Shown here one piece after another: positions 9,201 to 17,122 of a stretch of DNA of 64,000 bases (positions are counted from its first letter, which is position 1; every line of letters begins with the position of its first letter). The stretch is from an uncultured bacterium (GTDB lineage: Bacteria; Myxococcota_A; Polyangia; Polyangiales; Houyiibacteriaceae), in assembly GCA_938024995.1 (NCBI GenBank), contig CALJDU010000003.1:62001-126000 (forward strand). Direction: 5' to 3'. Made by a program: the position numbers and the translations under genes. The notes beneath the pieces were generated by a model, which was not told the origin of the DNA, made no database searches, and saw only the letters and a list, made by a program, of their open reading frames with translations.

Positions 9201-9545
9201 GATGGGATCCCGCGCGCCGCGCTACGAGGCTTCCTGGCTTCGCTCGCGCGGGGAGGTGATGGGGAGGTGAGGGTGCGGCCGACCAGCGCCGCCGACGCCA
9301 ATGAACTTGAGGCGCTTCAGGACCAAGGTCTCTTTGTGCTCCACGCGGTCGTTCTTCACGAGAACCTCTCGCTGGAGGAGCTCGCGCGCGTGCTCCCGCT
9401 GGGCCGCGGAATGGGGCACTCGCTGTTGCGGCTGCTCTGCTCGCGCGGCTACCTCGTCAGTCACCTTGGGCGCTATCGCGTGAACCCTGATTGGGAACGC
9501 GCGGTCGTTCGCTTTTTGAGACGAAAGCACCTGCTGCACACCTGA
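6288..9545 (+). CDS. Exported coiled-coil, multi-TM protein with cytoplasmic P-loop NTPase and winged-helix-like end
   Basis: 1085 residues. Residues 1-28 form a signal peptide (cleavage near GTAAEE). Residues 30-470 are Glu/Arg/Ala-rich and heptad-like, a long periplasmic coiled coil as in MscK/KefA channels, with an acidic Pro/Thr/Ser linker near 130-180. Hydrophobic segments follow near 481-497, 521-540, 549-577, 603-621, 627-645 and 677-700. Next is a cytoplasmic NTPase module with Walker A GEQGIGKST (about 785-793) and Walker B RRVVLLDH (about 848-855). The last ~110 residues are helical and resemble a winged helix. The stop overlaps the start of an MscS channel gene by one base (TGATG). 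I read the pair as an MscK-like protein split in two, with the channel separate and an NTPase added. The MscK resemblance is architectural; the NTPase is AAA/STAND-like by motif only. Translation starts at ATG 6288, as ATG 6283 is out of frame. Confidence 0.75.
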   Translation: MRRALKTRLGRVGGCLALVLWFASGTAAEEPVELNAAEQEQLAERERVLANVRALEAFVAGGTVDDAVSLFGVDPADGDAVTMYLGSLERDLAALEQADLAARADLAEERGEDANELPLGEASGEDGAVDPPETEPTSETEPTSEPGEEPREDREEPSAGPEALEPPEEPVADASTDLADADLETLRRRELTLQLDFLRRPLVERLTLLGGEHARVAQQLREAQALRDEAEASRARAEHARQQALREAEEANDRAERELARERARIETRFAELADGQREHAEEQTRRAQEAHAWLEATRDISEALDSAERGALTELRADALYDRAEHLLSDARAAYEDALVELDEPSRFPPFEPEINPEEERFNGRQSHEEVRRALVRLAEKRAELVEEETLARRQHVQRCADDVHNLDRRRIDLLAHLSSEHEERVMGLGTRGARTAQGEWHQLTANTRWYVQRRPREAQGVMDWLGDVFARGSTRFKLIELILLFIICAFAIRRRDTLVDRIREQAERVLAIGKNAPIWVRYAASLSPLAVVVTIGLAEHWMRDLQMADELILGVRVLMRYAVYRLAMSVLVTFFVRKDVIGDGPTRPRRQARIAETLRAIGRTLLVLSVVLLICETLAGTGYLYSVVRLASWFCIAIAGWVILRRWRSEVFTSYLRSFPKGRLATFVARGRDSFWGALVLPFAFCLVAARAVVVFFRDAFMRSELSRRLLAYFFRRQIERTVEVEGTAGPTLLPEKVYVSFGAHELDDQLRVDHFPFLDETLVALAAWMEGEPAVARALVGEQGIGKSTWMAEFGSRVADLEPTYAVLDETLTTEAEVCRFISELLGDPIVDTMEELVANLDDNERRVVLLDHCQNLVLRAIGGMNGLNAFTQILRHTSDRVFWVCSFSRYSWEHVRYVLQGEDAFEQVHVMPKWTEGQITELIDRRIEKANVSVSYDAFLTTQEAREQERERAELRQRFFRLAWDNADGIPRAALRGFLASLARGGDGEVRVRPTSAADANELEALQDQGLFVLHAVVLHENLSLEELARVLPLGRGMGHSLLRLLCSRGYLVSHLGRYRVNPDWERAVVRFLRRKHLLHT

Positions 9546-10348
9546 TGCTCGAGAACACCAACATCTTGCAGTTCGTTCGGCTGTCTGGCTTGCCCGCGGC
9601 GCTCTTCGTGATCATCGCCATCGGGATCGCGTCGCGCGCCATCCATTCGTTCACCGACCAGCTCGGTCAGCGCTTCACGGAGCGTCGTCTCCTGTTGCAG
9701 CAGGCCGGTACGATGATCCGGTTCTTGGTCTACTTCGCGGGCATCGGGGTCGCGGTCGCGCTGGCCTTCAACCTCACGCGGGAGATGTGGCTCGCGGTCG
9801 GCGGTACGGTCGCGGTCGCGCTCGGCTTCGCGTTCAAGGACCTCGCCGCGTCGGTCGTCGCGGGGCTCACGATCCTCTTCGACCGACCCTTCCAAGTCGG
9901 GGACCGCGTTACCTTTGAAGGCCACTATGGCGAGATTACGCAGATCGGTCTGCGCTCCGTTCGGCTCGTCTCGCTCGACGACAACCTGATCACCATCCCG
10001 AACAACCGGTTCTTGGTCGAGGCGGTCTCGAGCGGCAACGCTGGCGCGCTCGATATGCTGATCCAGATGGACTTCCACATCGGCATTGACCAAGACCTCT
10101 CGCGCGCGAAAGAGATCGTGCGCGACGCGATCACGTCGAGTCGTTACACCTATCTCGGCAAGCCCTGGAGCGTCCTCGTCAACGAAGTGATCGAGGATGG
10201 CTACTTCGCGCTTCGGCTCCGCGCGAAGGCTTACGTTCTCGATGTGCACTACGAGAAGGACTTCGAGACTGACGTCACGGAGCGGATCCACGGCGCGTTT
10301 CGAGACCACGCGATCGGGCCTCCCGCGCTGCTGCATCGCGGTCCGTAG
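9545..10348 (+). CDS. MscS-family mechanosensitive ion channel
   Basis: A 267-residue protein of usual MscS core length. Three hydrophobic segments are visible. The third is the pore helix with the family's Gly/Ala pattern (WLAVGGTVAVALGFAFKDLA), followed by the conserved SVVAGLTILFDRPFQVGD stretch leading into the cytoplasmic beta domain (VRLVSLDDNLITIPN) and the alpha/beta C-terminal domain. ATG 9545 overlaps the TGA of the NTPase gene, so translation is probably coupled. MscS channels open under membrane tension to release solutes. Here the periplasmic and extra TM parts normally fused to MscK-type channels are in the upstream gene, so gating may depend on that partner (inference). The Lgt-like gene starts 6 bp downstream. 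Confidence 0.9.
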   Translation: MLENTNILQFVRLSGLPAALFVIIAIGIASRAIHSFTDQLGQRFTERRLLLQQAGTMIRFLVYFAGIGVAVALAFNLTREMWLAVGGTVAVALGFAFKDLAASVVAGLTILFDRPFQVGDRVTFEGHYGEITQIGLRSVRLVSLDDNLITIPNNRFLVEAVSSGNAGALDMLIQMDFHIGIDQDLSRAKEIVRDAITSSRYTYLGKPWSVLVNEVIEDGYFALRLRAKAYVLDVHYEKDFETDVTERIHGAFRDHAIGPPALLHRGP

Positions 10349-10354
10349 CGCGGC

Positions 10355-11056
10355 GTGCCCAGCTACCTCTACACCCCGATTATGATCTTCGCCGTCGGCT
10401 GCGGCGTCGTGACCGCGCGACTCACGCGACGGGACGGCTCGGTGTCGCTCTCCGGAGGTGAGCGCTGGGCGGTCTTGTTTGGCGCGTTCATCGGTGCTGC
10501 GCTTTTCGCGAAGCTGCCATGGTTGATCTCGGATGCAGAGGGGTTTCGCGACGGAAGCGTTTGGTTCACCGACGGCCGCACGATCACGTTTGGAATGGTC
10601 GGCGCGTACCTCGGGGTCGAGCTCGCGAAGCTCGCCGCGGGCATCCAGAAGAAGACCGGCGACGCCCTCGCGGTGCCGGCGGCGGTCAGCATCGCGGTCG
10701 GTCGCGTCGGGTGTTTCGTGGCGCCCTGTTGCTTTGGGATCGAGACCTCTGTTCCTTGGGCGGTCGACTTCGGCGACGGACTGCATCGACACCCCACTCA
10801 GCTCTACGAGGCCGCCTTCCATGCGTGCGCGGCGGTGGTGCTCTACCGGTTGCGTGCACAAGGGCGCTTCCCGCGAAACCTGATCAAGGTCTACTTCATC
10901 GCCTACTTCGTGTTCCGGTTCACGACTGAGTTCATTCGCCCCGAGCCGCGCCTCTGGCTGGGGATCACGCTCTTTCAGTGGGCTTCCCTCGCGTTCATTC
11001 CGCTCTTCGCGTTCCTCTTTGTTCGCGACCGCTCTCTTCCTGACCCGTCGGTGTGA
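10355..11056 (+). CDS. Divergent Lgt-family (prolipoprotein diacylglyceryl transferase-like) membrane protein
   Basis: 233 residues, multi-pass, starting with GTG 10355 six bases after the MscS gene (ATG 10382 is an alternative). The Lgt signature region is present: GRVGCFVAPCCFG, then SVPWAVDFGDG and RHPTQLYEA. Typical Lgt enzymes have GRIGNFINGE here; this protein has Cys for the Asn and Cys in place of the Glu. The usual FHGG segment appears as ITFGMVG without His. These positions are known to matter for diacylglyceryl transfer in E. coli Lgt, so this is likely the CFxxGCC-type Lgt paralogue with a modified or different reaction. It sits in an operon with the channel pair, not with thyA or lspA. 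Confidence 0.75.
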   Translation: MPSYLYTPIMIFAVGCGVVTARLTRRDGSVSLSGGERWAVLFGAFIGAALFAKLPWLISDAEGFRDGSVWFTDGRTITFGMVGAYLGVELAKLAAGIQKKTGDALAVPAAVSIAVGRVGCFVAPCCFGIETSVPWAVDFGDGLHRHPTQLYEAAFHACAAVVLYRLRAQGRFPRNLIKVYFIAYFVFRFTTEFIRPEPRLWLGITLFQWASLAFIPLFAFLFVRDRSLPDPSV

Positions 11057-11087
11057 CTCCGGTCGGTCGCGAGGTTATGGTCTCGCG

Positions 11088-12920
11088 ATGGCCCGCTTTG
11101 CTTTTCGATCTGTTCAGCGACTCGCTCTCGTCTTCGCGCTTATCGCGCCGACGCTCGCGAGCTGCGCGATGCCTCTCGAAGACCTCGGGAGCGCAGAGCA
11201 AGCGGTCTTTGGAGGGAGCCGGACCAACGGCTTCCCAGAGGTCGTCGCGGTGATTCGGCTAGGACGCGTCGGGTCGGCGGGGCTCTGCACCGGAACCGTG
11301 ATCGGGCCTTACGCCGTGATGACCGCGAAGCACTGCGTTTACGACGAGGTCTCGCCTGGCGTGCACCGAGCCGTCCCGCGCTCCGAGTTCTTGGTTCTGG
11401 TCGGTCGCAACATCAACAACGCCAGCACCATCGAGTTCATGGCGAACGCCTTCGACATCTACGTCCCGCCGGGCGACGATCTCGATGGAGACATTCGGCG
11501 CGGCGACGACATCGCGATTATCACGGTCGGCGTCCCGATCCCGACGACGGTGCGCCGGTACGCGCGGCGTGACCCCGCGGTCGGTGATAGCGGCGAGGTC
11601 GTCGGCTACGGCCGGAACGATGACTCCGGCACCGACGAGACCGGGCTCAAGTACCGCGGCAACGTCCGCGTTCGTGAGGTCTCCGCGAACGGGATCGCGA
11701 CGAACGGAACCTCGGGGACCTGCAACGGCGACAGCGGCGGTCCGCTCTTTGATGACGCGGGACGCGTCGTCGGCATCACCAGCTACGGGCCGTCCGACTG
11801 CCGCATCACGTGGAGCGTCTTCACTCCGGTCGCGAAGCACGCCGCCCTCATCGAAGAGGCGCTCGCGTTCGCGCCTGCGTGTGACCCGACCCCCGAGGTC
11901 TGCGACGGAATCGACAACGACTGCGACGGAGACGTCGACGAGGGCTGCACGGGTCTGGGCGAGCGATGCCGCAATGACGACGAGTGCGGCGACGGAGCCT
12001 GCGAGACGGTCGACGGACGTAACGTGTGCGTACGCGACTGCGACCCTCGCCAAGCGATCCCGCGCTGTCCGTTCGGCTTCTACTGTGAGTCCACGGGCTG
12101 CGGTGTCGGTCAGTGCATCGCGGGCGTCGAGGGCGCCTCAGCAGACGGCGAAGAGTGCCGCGTCGACGCGGACTGCCGGAGCCTCCGCTGCGGTTCGGTG
12201 GACGGGACCCGGCGATGCGGACGTCAGTGCTCGCTCGACTCCGATCCTTGTCCTGAGGGCACGCTCTGCGAGCTCGGCTCCGGCGCTTGCGGAACCTGCA
12301 CCACGCCCGAGTTCTCGACCTCGCCGCGCCCGTTTGGTTCGCCATGTGAGGGCGCTGGCGACTGCGCGAGCGGGATGTGCCAGGACGGTCTGTGCACGCA
12401 GTCGTGCAGCGAGGGTTGTCCCTCGGGTTGGCACTGTCGCGCGGACCAATGCATCTTCGGCGAGCTCGGCGGGTTGGGCGACGAGTGCGTCTCGAGCGAA
12501 GACTGCGGCGGCGGCGCGCCAGAGTGCGCAGACGTCGATGGCGACCGTCTCTGCGTCGGTCCCTGTGATGACTGCCCAGCGGGCTTCGCGTGTGGCGACA
12601 CCGACCTCGGTGAGCGATGCGCGCCTCAGGGCCTCGCGCTGGGATCGCGCTGCATGTCCGCAGAAGAGTGTCGCACCGGCATCTGCGCGACGTTCTGTAC
12701 GCGCGTCTGCGACGAGACGGACCCCTGCCCGAGCGGGTTTGACTGCAACCCAGCAGGCGACGTCTCCGGTTGCTTCCCCGCGGAAGAGATGATGATGGAA
12801 GAGCCCGTCGACGAAGGGGGATGCGCTGCGTCTCCTGGTTCGCGCGGCGCTCCCTGGCTCGTCGCGTTCATGTTCGTTGTCGCGGTTTCTCGAACGCGAC
12901 GCGCTCGTCGCCAAGGATAA
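11088..12920 (+). CDS. Trypsin-like serine protease, lipoprotein with MYXO-CTERM tail
   Basis: 610 residues from ATG 11088. The signal peptide ends in lipobox LASC (Cys26). The S1 protease domain (about 40-260) has all three triad motifs: His in VMTAKHC, Asp in GDDIAIITV and Ser in CNGDSGGPLF. It is followed by EVCDGIDNDCDGDVDEGC, the MopE-type putative metal-binding motif common in myxobacterial secreted proteins, and by cysteine-rich modules to about residue 560. The C-terminus has GGC, a hydrophobic helix and RTRRARRQG, the MYXO-CTERM sorting pattern. It may thus be lipidated at one end and sorted at the other. It begins 31 bp after the Lgt-like gene and could be cotranscribed. Substrate unknown. 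Confidence 0.88.
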   Translation: MARFAFRSVQRLALVFALIAPTLASCAMPLEDLGSAEQAVFGGSRTNGFPEVVAVIRLGRVGSAGLCTGTVIGPYAVMTAKHCVYDEVSPGVHRAVPRSEFLVLVGRNINNASTIEFMANAFDIYVPPGDDLDGDIRRGDDIAIITVGVPIPTTVRRYARRDPAVGDSGEVVGYGRNDDSGTDETGLKYRGNVRVREVSANGIATNGTSGTCNGDSGGPLFDDAGRVVGITSYGPSDCRITWSVFTPVAKHAALIEEALAFAPACDPTPEVCDGIDNDCDGDVDEGCTGLGERCRNDDECGDGACETVDGRNVCVRDCDPRQAIPRCPFGFYCESTGCGVGQCIAGVEGASADGEECRVDADCRSLRCGSVDGTRRCGRQCSLDSDPCPEGTLCELGSGACGTCTTPEFSTSPRPFGSPCEGAGDCASGMCQDGLCTQSCSEGCPSGWHCRADQCIFGELGGLGDECVSSEDCGGGAPECADVDGDRLCVGPCDDCPAGFACGDTDLGERCAPQGLALGSRCMSAEECRTGICATFCTRVCDETDPCPSGFDCNPAGDVSGCFPAEEMMMEEPVDEGGCAASPGSRGAPWLVAFMFVVAVSRTRRARRQG

Positions 12921-12924
12921 GACG

Positions 12925-13845
12925 TTGTTACCCGATCAAGTCAGTGAAGAGCTCTCCGCCGCGTTCGAGCGCGCGATCCAAGGCGACGAGGACGCGTTCC
13001 TGCGCGTCGCGATGCGTGGGTCCGGCCCTGACGCGCGACCGAACCTTCGCCTGGCGCGCGCGATCGGTGAGCACGCCGCGCGACGCTTTTCCGAAAAGGG
13101 TGGCGGACCTGTGCTCCCGCTCATCCTCAAGCTCTCTCGCCCCAACGTCGGCGACGATCTGCCCGAGCCCTTTATCGCGGTCATGACCGCCTTCGCCTTG
13201 CTCGCGATGGCGCGGGGTTCCCACAAGCGAGTCGTCGAGCGCGAGATCGATCGTGGTCTCTTTGAGATCACCGGCGAGGAGCGGGACCTCGTCACGAAAC
13301 AGGTCGTGCAAGCGTGGGTCCCGTTCGCTGCTCGGGGTGAAGCGGCCGCGAACGCGACGCTCTCATGGGCCGACAGTTGGCTCGATGAAGAGGAGCGCGA
13401 GGTCGTCTACCTGACCTGCGCGACCTTGCTCCGGGTCTTCGCGGACGAGACCGTGACGCGTCTGGTCGATCCGGACGCGCTCTTCGCGTACCTAGATCGC
13501 GCCATTGAGACCGCACGTCGCGCGCCGCGTTCGCACGAGCGCGCTCCTGGTCGTCGCCGGATCTTGTTCTTTCTTCCGGACGCGATTTGTGCCGCGACCG
13601 AACTCCGCGGCGGCCAACCATGGCTGCTCGCGCATCTGGAAGAGCTCGGCGGCGACCGCACGTTCCGTCCGGTCCTCGGCGAAGCGGTCACGAAGCTCCG
13701 GCGCTCGAAGCTCCCGCAGCCCGAGCTCGCCGAGCTCGCGGACAAGTTTGTCGAGACCGAGCGCGTCAAGCACAGCTCGCGTATGCATCTCAAGGACGGC
13801 GCGCGGAACCGTGGACGCAAAGCGAAGCGCAGGCGCGGCGGCTGA
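12925..13845 (+). CDS. Helical hypothetical protein
   Basis: 306 residues from TTG 12925. This start is favoured by the strong AAGGA site at 12913-12917 with 7-bp spacing; an in-frame TTG at 12877 would overlap the protease gene. The protein is soluble and mostly helical, with no signal peptide, and ends in a very basic tail (NRGRKAKRRRGG) that could bind nucleic acid or ribosomes. I see no catalytic motif and do not recognise a family. It lies 4 bp after the protease stop and ends at a hairpin before convergent genes. Confidence 0.65.
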   Translation: MLPDQVSEELSAAFERAIQGDEDAFLRVAMRGSGPDARPNLRLARAIGEHAARRFSEKGGGPVLPLILKLSRPNVGDDLPEPFIAVMTAFALLAMARGSHKRVVEREIDRGLFEITGEERDLVTKQVVQAWVPFAARGEAAANATLSWADSWLDEEEREVVYLTCATLLRVFADETVTRLVDPDALFAYLDRAIETARRAPRSHERAPGRRRILFFLPDAICAATELRGGQPWLLAHLEELGGDRTFRPVLGEAVTKLRRSKLPQPELAELADKFVETERVKHSSRMHLKDGARNRGRKAKRRRGG

Positions 13846-13854
13846 CGAACGAAC

Positions 13855-13883
13855 AAGCCCCGCGAGCTGAGCTCGCGAGGCTT
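13855..13883. terminator. Hairpin between convergent genes
   Basis: Inverted repeat AAGCC-C-CGCGAGCT / AGCTCGCG-A-GGCTT (13855-13883) with one mismatch pair and a short loop. It lies 10 bp after the stop at 13845 and 30 bp before the stop of the minus-strand lipoprotein at 13914. No T-run is present on the plus side. It probably ends transcription from both sides. Confidence 0.5.
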
Positions 13884-13913
13884 GAGGGTCGTGGGGTCGT
13901 GGGGAACGCGTCG

Positions 13914-14387
13914 CTACTCGATCGTGAGCTCGCCGCACTCCACAGCGTCTTCGGTGCCGCGCTGTACGGTGACGGTTCCGCTTGAGATCGTGGCCGGCAG
14001 CTGAAGGTCCATCCGAGGACCGGTCGCGGTCACCACCGTAGCGGCGGTCCCGCCCACCTTGACCGTGAGATCACTGGTGAGCGCCGCGCCGTTCAGAGTG
14101 AGCGAGCCGCCAGCGCTGGCGGTCGAAGAGAGCACCGTGCAGCGGATCGCCTCGACGGCTTCGACGGCTGCGGTCGCGGTGGCCGTTTCCACTCCGCCCG
14201 CACTGGCGACAACGTCGGTGGCTTCGTCGATGTTGGCGGCGCCTTCGGGCAGCGCTTCGGCGACGGCGGTCGTGGTCTCTTCCGAGACCTCGTCGACGAC
14301 CGTGGTGTTGCTGGTGTCTTCGGCTTGCGAGCCGCCGCAGGCCGTGGCCGCGACGATCGCGATGATGAGGGTCAGCTTCTTAAACAT
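13914..14387 (-). CDS. Small lipoprotein with IPT/TIG-like domain
   Basis: 157 residues. The signal peptide ends in ATAC (Cys17). A Thr/Val/Ala/Glu-rich linker (about 20-80) precedes a compact beta-rich domain (about 82-157: GGSLTLNGAALTSDLTVKVG, then ATVVTATGPRMDLQLP) that resembles an IPT/TIG immunoglobulin-like fold. Two cysteines in this domain could form a disulfide. The gene starts 3 bp after the acyl-CoA synthetase stop on the same strand, so the two are likely one operon. Function unknown. Confidence 0.7.
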   Translation of the reverse strand: MFKKLTLIIAIVAATACGGSQAEDTSNTTVVDEVSEETTTAVAEALPEGAANIDEATDVVASAGGVETATATAAVEAVEAIRCTVLSSTASAGGSLTLNGAALTSDLTVKVGGTAATVVTATGPRMDLQLPATISSGTVTVQRGTEDAVECGELTIE

Positions 14388-14390
14388 AGG

Positions 14391-16244
14391 TCATGCTCCT
14401 GAGTACAGCGCGTCGATCACATCGCTATAGTGTTTCAAAACGATCCGGCGCTTGAGCTTAAGCGTCGGCGTTAACATTCCGTTGTCGGGCGAGAAGTCTT
14501 CCGCGCCGAGCGCGATCTTTTTGACCTTCTCGTACTGCTTGAAGCCCTCGCTGTACTTCTCGACCTCCGCGAAGACAACGTCAACGACGCGGTTGTCGTT
14601 GACGAGCTGCGCCGGGTCGTTTGGCAGCCCGTTCTCGGTCGCCCACTTCCCCAACGTGTCGAAGTCTGGGATGACCACCGCGACGTTGTAGTTCTGGTTC
14701 ATGCCGTAGACCATGAGGTTACTGACGAAGGGAGAGAGCTTGATCTTCTCTTCGAGCGGGGTCGGCACGACGTATTTCCCGTTGAGGAGCTTGTACTGCT
14801 CTTTGATGCGGCCGCTGATGTGCAGGTAGCCCTCGTCATCGAGGAAGCCCATGTCACCGGTCCGGAACCCGATGCCTCCTTCCGCGTCGGGCGGGAGGAA
14901 GACCTTATCGTTTTCTTCGTTGAGCCCGTAGTAGCCCTGCATGACGTTGTGTCCGTAGATGAGGATCTCGCCGTGCTTGGGATCGCCGGTCACCTCTTTG
15001 TCGATCACGACGCGAACGCCCGGAATGGGACGCCCGACCGAACCGATGCGGCGCGCGTCCTTGTGATTGGTCGTCGCGATCGGTGAGGTCTCGGTCAAGC
15101 CGTAGCCTTCGTAGACCATGATGCCGAGGTTATCGACGAACTCGGCGACGTCTTTGCTGAGCGCCGCGCCACCGCTGAAGGCGTACTTGAGGCGACCGCC
15201 GAAGCGCTCGCGCACCTTGGAGAAGACGAGACCGTCGAGGACGCCGAACTTCTTCTCGACGATGAAGCTCTTCTTTCCTTTCGCCGCGAGCGCCTTGCGC
15301 TTGGTCGCGGTCGCGACGGCTTCGTTGAAGAGCTTCTGCTTGAGCCCGCCGGCCTCGGCCATCGTTTTGTGAAGCCCGTCGTAGATGCGGTTGAAGATCC
15401 GCGGGACACTGAAGAGCAAGGTCGGCTTCACCTCGCTGAGGTTCGCGACGATCTTGTCCACCGCTTCCGCGATGCCCATCGACGCGCCCATCGAGAAGAG
15501 CGCGTGCAGCTCGACGGTCTGACCGAAGCTGTGGGCCCACGGGAGAAACGACAGGGAGCGATCTTCGGGCGCCATCGGGAAGCACTCGTGCACCGCGCTC
15601 ACGTTGTTCGCGAGGTTTTGGTGCGAGAGCAGCACGCCCTTCGGGTTGCCGGTCGTGCCCGAGGTGTAGATGAAGCCCGCGATGTCGCTGGGGTCGGGAT
15701 CGATCATCTTGGCGGGTTCGTCTTTGCCGTGGGCGATGACGTTCTCAAACGCGACGCCATGCGCGCCGCCGTTGCCGTCGATCACGATGATGTGCTCGAG
15801 CGCCGCGCCGTCGCTCAGCTTGGGGTGCTTGCTCGGGGCGGCGCCGTTGAGCTCGCCTTTGAACGCCGCGACGCGATCACGAATCGTCTCGTTCGCGACG
15901 ATGACGACCTTCGCGCCAGAGTCGTTGAGGATGTACTTCCAGTCCTTGTCGAGCTGGGACTCGTACATCGGGACGAACGCGGCGCCGAGGCCGTAGGCCG
16001 CGTAGGCCGCGATGGCCCACTCCGGGCGGTTGTTGCTGATGATCGCGACGCGATCCCCGCGCTCCACGCCCATGCCAGAGAGCCCACCGCGGAAGGCGTC
16101 GACCTGCTTCCCAAACTCGCGATAGGTCATCCAGTCCCACGCGCCCTTGCGTTTCACACCGAAGAGCTCGCGGGACGCGAAGCGCTCCATGCTGTGTGTG
16201 TAGATCTGCGTGAGGGTATCGAAGCGGGGATCAAACTCTGCCAT
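14391..16244 (-). CDS. Long-chain acyl-CoA synthetase (AMP-forming)
   Basis: A 617-residue ANL-superfamily enzyme activating fatty acids with ATP and CoA, close to the FadD15-type. Key motifs: P-loop YTSGTTGNPKGVLLS, FLPWAHSFGQ, the adenylate-binding YEGYGLTETSP, RTGDMGFLDDEGYL, and GRIKEQYKLLNGKYV, which corresponds to the hinge. The C-terminal end contains LKLKRR with the conserved lysine region. Length fits the family. There is no signal or membrane helix, so it acts in the cytoplasm, probably membrane-associated. A lipoprotein gene follows by 3 bp. Confidence 0.92.
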   Translation of the reverse strand: MAEFDPRFDTLTQIYTHSMERFASRELFGVKRKGAWDWMTYREFGKQVDAFRGGLSGMGVERGDRVAIISNNRPEWAIAAYAAYGLGAAFVPMYESQLDKDWKYILNDSGAKVVIVANETIRDRVAAFKGELNGAAPSKHPKLSDGAALEHIIVIDGNGGAHGVAFENVIAHGKDEPAKMIDPDPSDIAGFIYTSGTTGNPKGVLLSHQNLANNVSAVHECFPMAPEDRSLSFLPWAHSFGQTVELHALFSMGASMGIAEAVDKIVANLSEVKPTLLFSVPRIFNRIYDGLHKTMAEAGGLKQKLFNEAVATATKRKALAAKGKKSFIVEKKFGVLDGLVFSKVRERFGGRLKYAFSGGAALSKDVAEFVDNLGIMVYEGYGLTETSPIATTNHKDARRIGSVGRPIPGVRVVIDKEVTGDPKHGEILIYGHNVMQGYYGLNEENDKVFLPPDAEGGIGFRTGDMGFLDDEGYLHISGRIKEQYKLLNGKYVVPTPLEEKIKLSPFVSNLMVYGMNQNYNVAVVIPDFDTLGKWATENGLPNDPAQLVNDNRVVDVVFAEVEKYSEGFKQYEKVKKIALGAEDFSPDNGMLTPTLKLKRRIVLKHYSDVIDALYSGA

Positions 16245-16345
16245 TGCGGGCGGACCCTATCAGTCTGCCGGCTGTTTTTTTAGGGCTGCGGCAAACGTGT
16301 GGCCTCGCTCTTGGCGTTTGAATGCTCGCTCCGCGATTCCGCCTC

Positions 16346-17074
16346 CTACGCGGACGGGAGCGTGATGCCGAGGTCGCTCAGCTGCGCCGCCGCCTTCTCG
16401 GCCCATCCCTTGTTCGCGTGTGGGTTTGCTGGGCTGGGGTGGAGGATCTGACCGACCCTCAGGTTGTCGCCGACCACGGCCTTTACCCGCTTCTTGGCCC
16501 ACGCGCCGACCCCGATGACGAGCTCGGGCGCGAGAATGTCGAGGGTGGCGGCGAGCGCTTCATCGCACTTCTCGAGCAGCTCGACGCGCTCGTGCTTCTT
16601 GAGCTTCTCGGGGACGCGGTTCTTACCACCGGCTTCCAAGAAGATGAGGGGGCAGTAGTTGAGGACGAAGAAGTCTTCGAAGAAGGCCTCCGCGCTCTCG
16701 AAGCGCTCACTGAAGAGACCCCAGAGCCGGCGGCCGCTGACCTCAGAGCGCGTGCACTCGAAGCCGAGCACGGGGCGCTTCTCGTGTTCCTGCGCTGGCT
16801 TGCCGACCTTGCCCTCGATCTTCATCCAGTCGCGCACCGCGGCGATCTCGCCGAAAGGAACGCCGGTCTGCGCCATGCCCCAAGGACCTGGGTTCATCCC
16901 GAGCATCACGACCTTCTTCTTCCCGCCGCCGAAACGCGTGAGGTACGCCTCGGCCGGAACTCGTGCGTAGACGAGCGGGTTGTAGGTGCTCGCGACCGGT
17001 TCCTCAAACTCCATCGGAGCGAGCGTCTTGGTGAGCTTGCGGGAGACGCGAACAAGCGGGGAGAGCGGTGCCAT
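16346..17074 (-). CDS. SMUG1-type uracil-DNA glycosylase
   Basis: A 242-residue single-strand-selective monofunctional uracil-DNA glycosylase family protein that removes uracil and oxidised pyrimidines from DNA. The family motif GMNPGPWGMAQTGVPFGE (about 59-76) is nearly identical to the animal SMUG1 motif, including the active-site Asn. The second motif HPSPANPHANKGW (about 215-227) has the catalytic-loop His. The ATG at 17074 is preferred; GTG 17089 is an alternative. It is the first of three same-strand genes reading toward 13914, with a ~100-bp gap to the acyl-CoA synthetase. SMUG1 has a scattered distribution in bacteria. Confidence 0.88.
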   Translation of the reverse strand: MAPLSPLVRVSRKLTKTLAPMEFEEPVASTYNPLVYARVPAEAYLTRFGGGKKKVVMLGMNPGPWGMAQTGVPFGEIAAVRDWMKIEGKVGKPAQEHEKRPVLGFECTRSEVSGRRLWGLFSERFESAEAFFEDFFVLNYCPLIFLEAGGKNRVPEKLKKHERVELLEKCDEALAATLDILAPELVIGVGAWAKKRVKAVVGDNLRVGQILHPSPANPHANKGWAEKAAAQLSDLGITLPSA

Positions 17075-17122
17075 GAACAGACTGTACACGCTTCGAAAGA
17101 CGCGAGCCGCGCGGCGTCGGCC

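Noticed and set aside
9473..10861. A 462-codon minus-strand open frame across the MscS and Lgt-like genes
   Set aside because: The plus strand encodes recognisable MscS and Lgt motifs; the minus frame has no family pattern.
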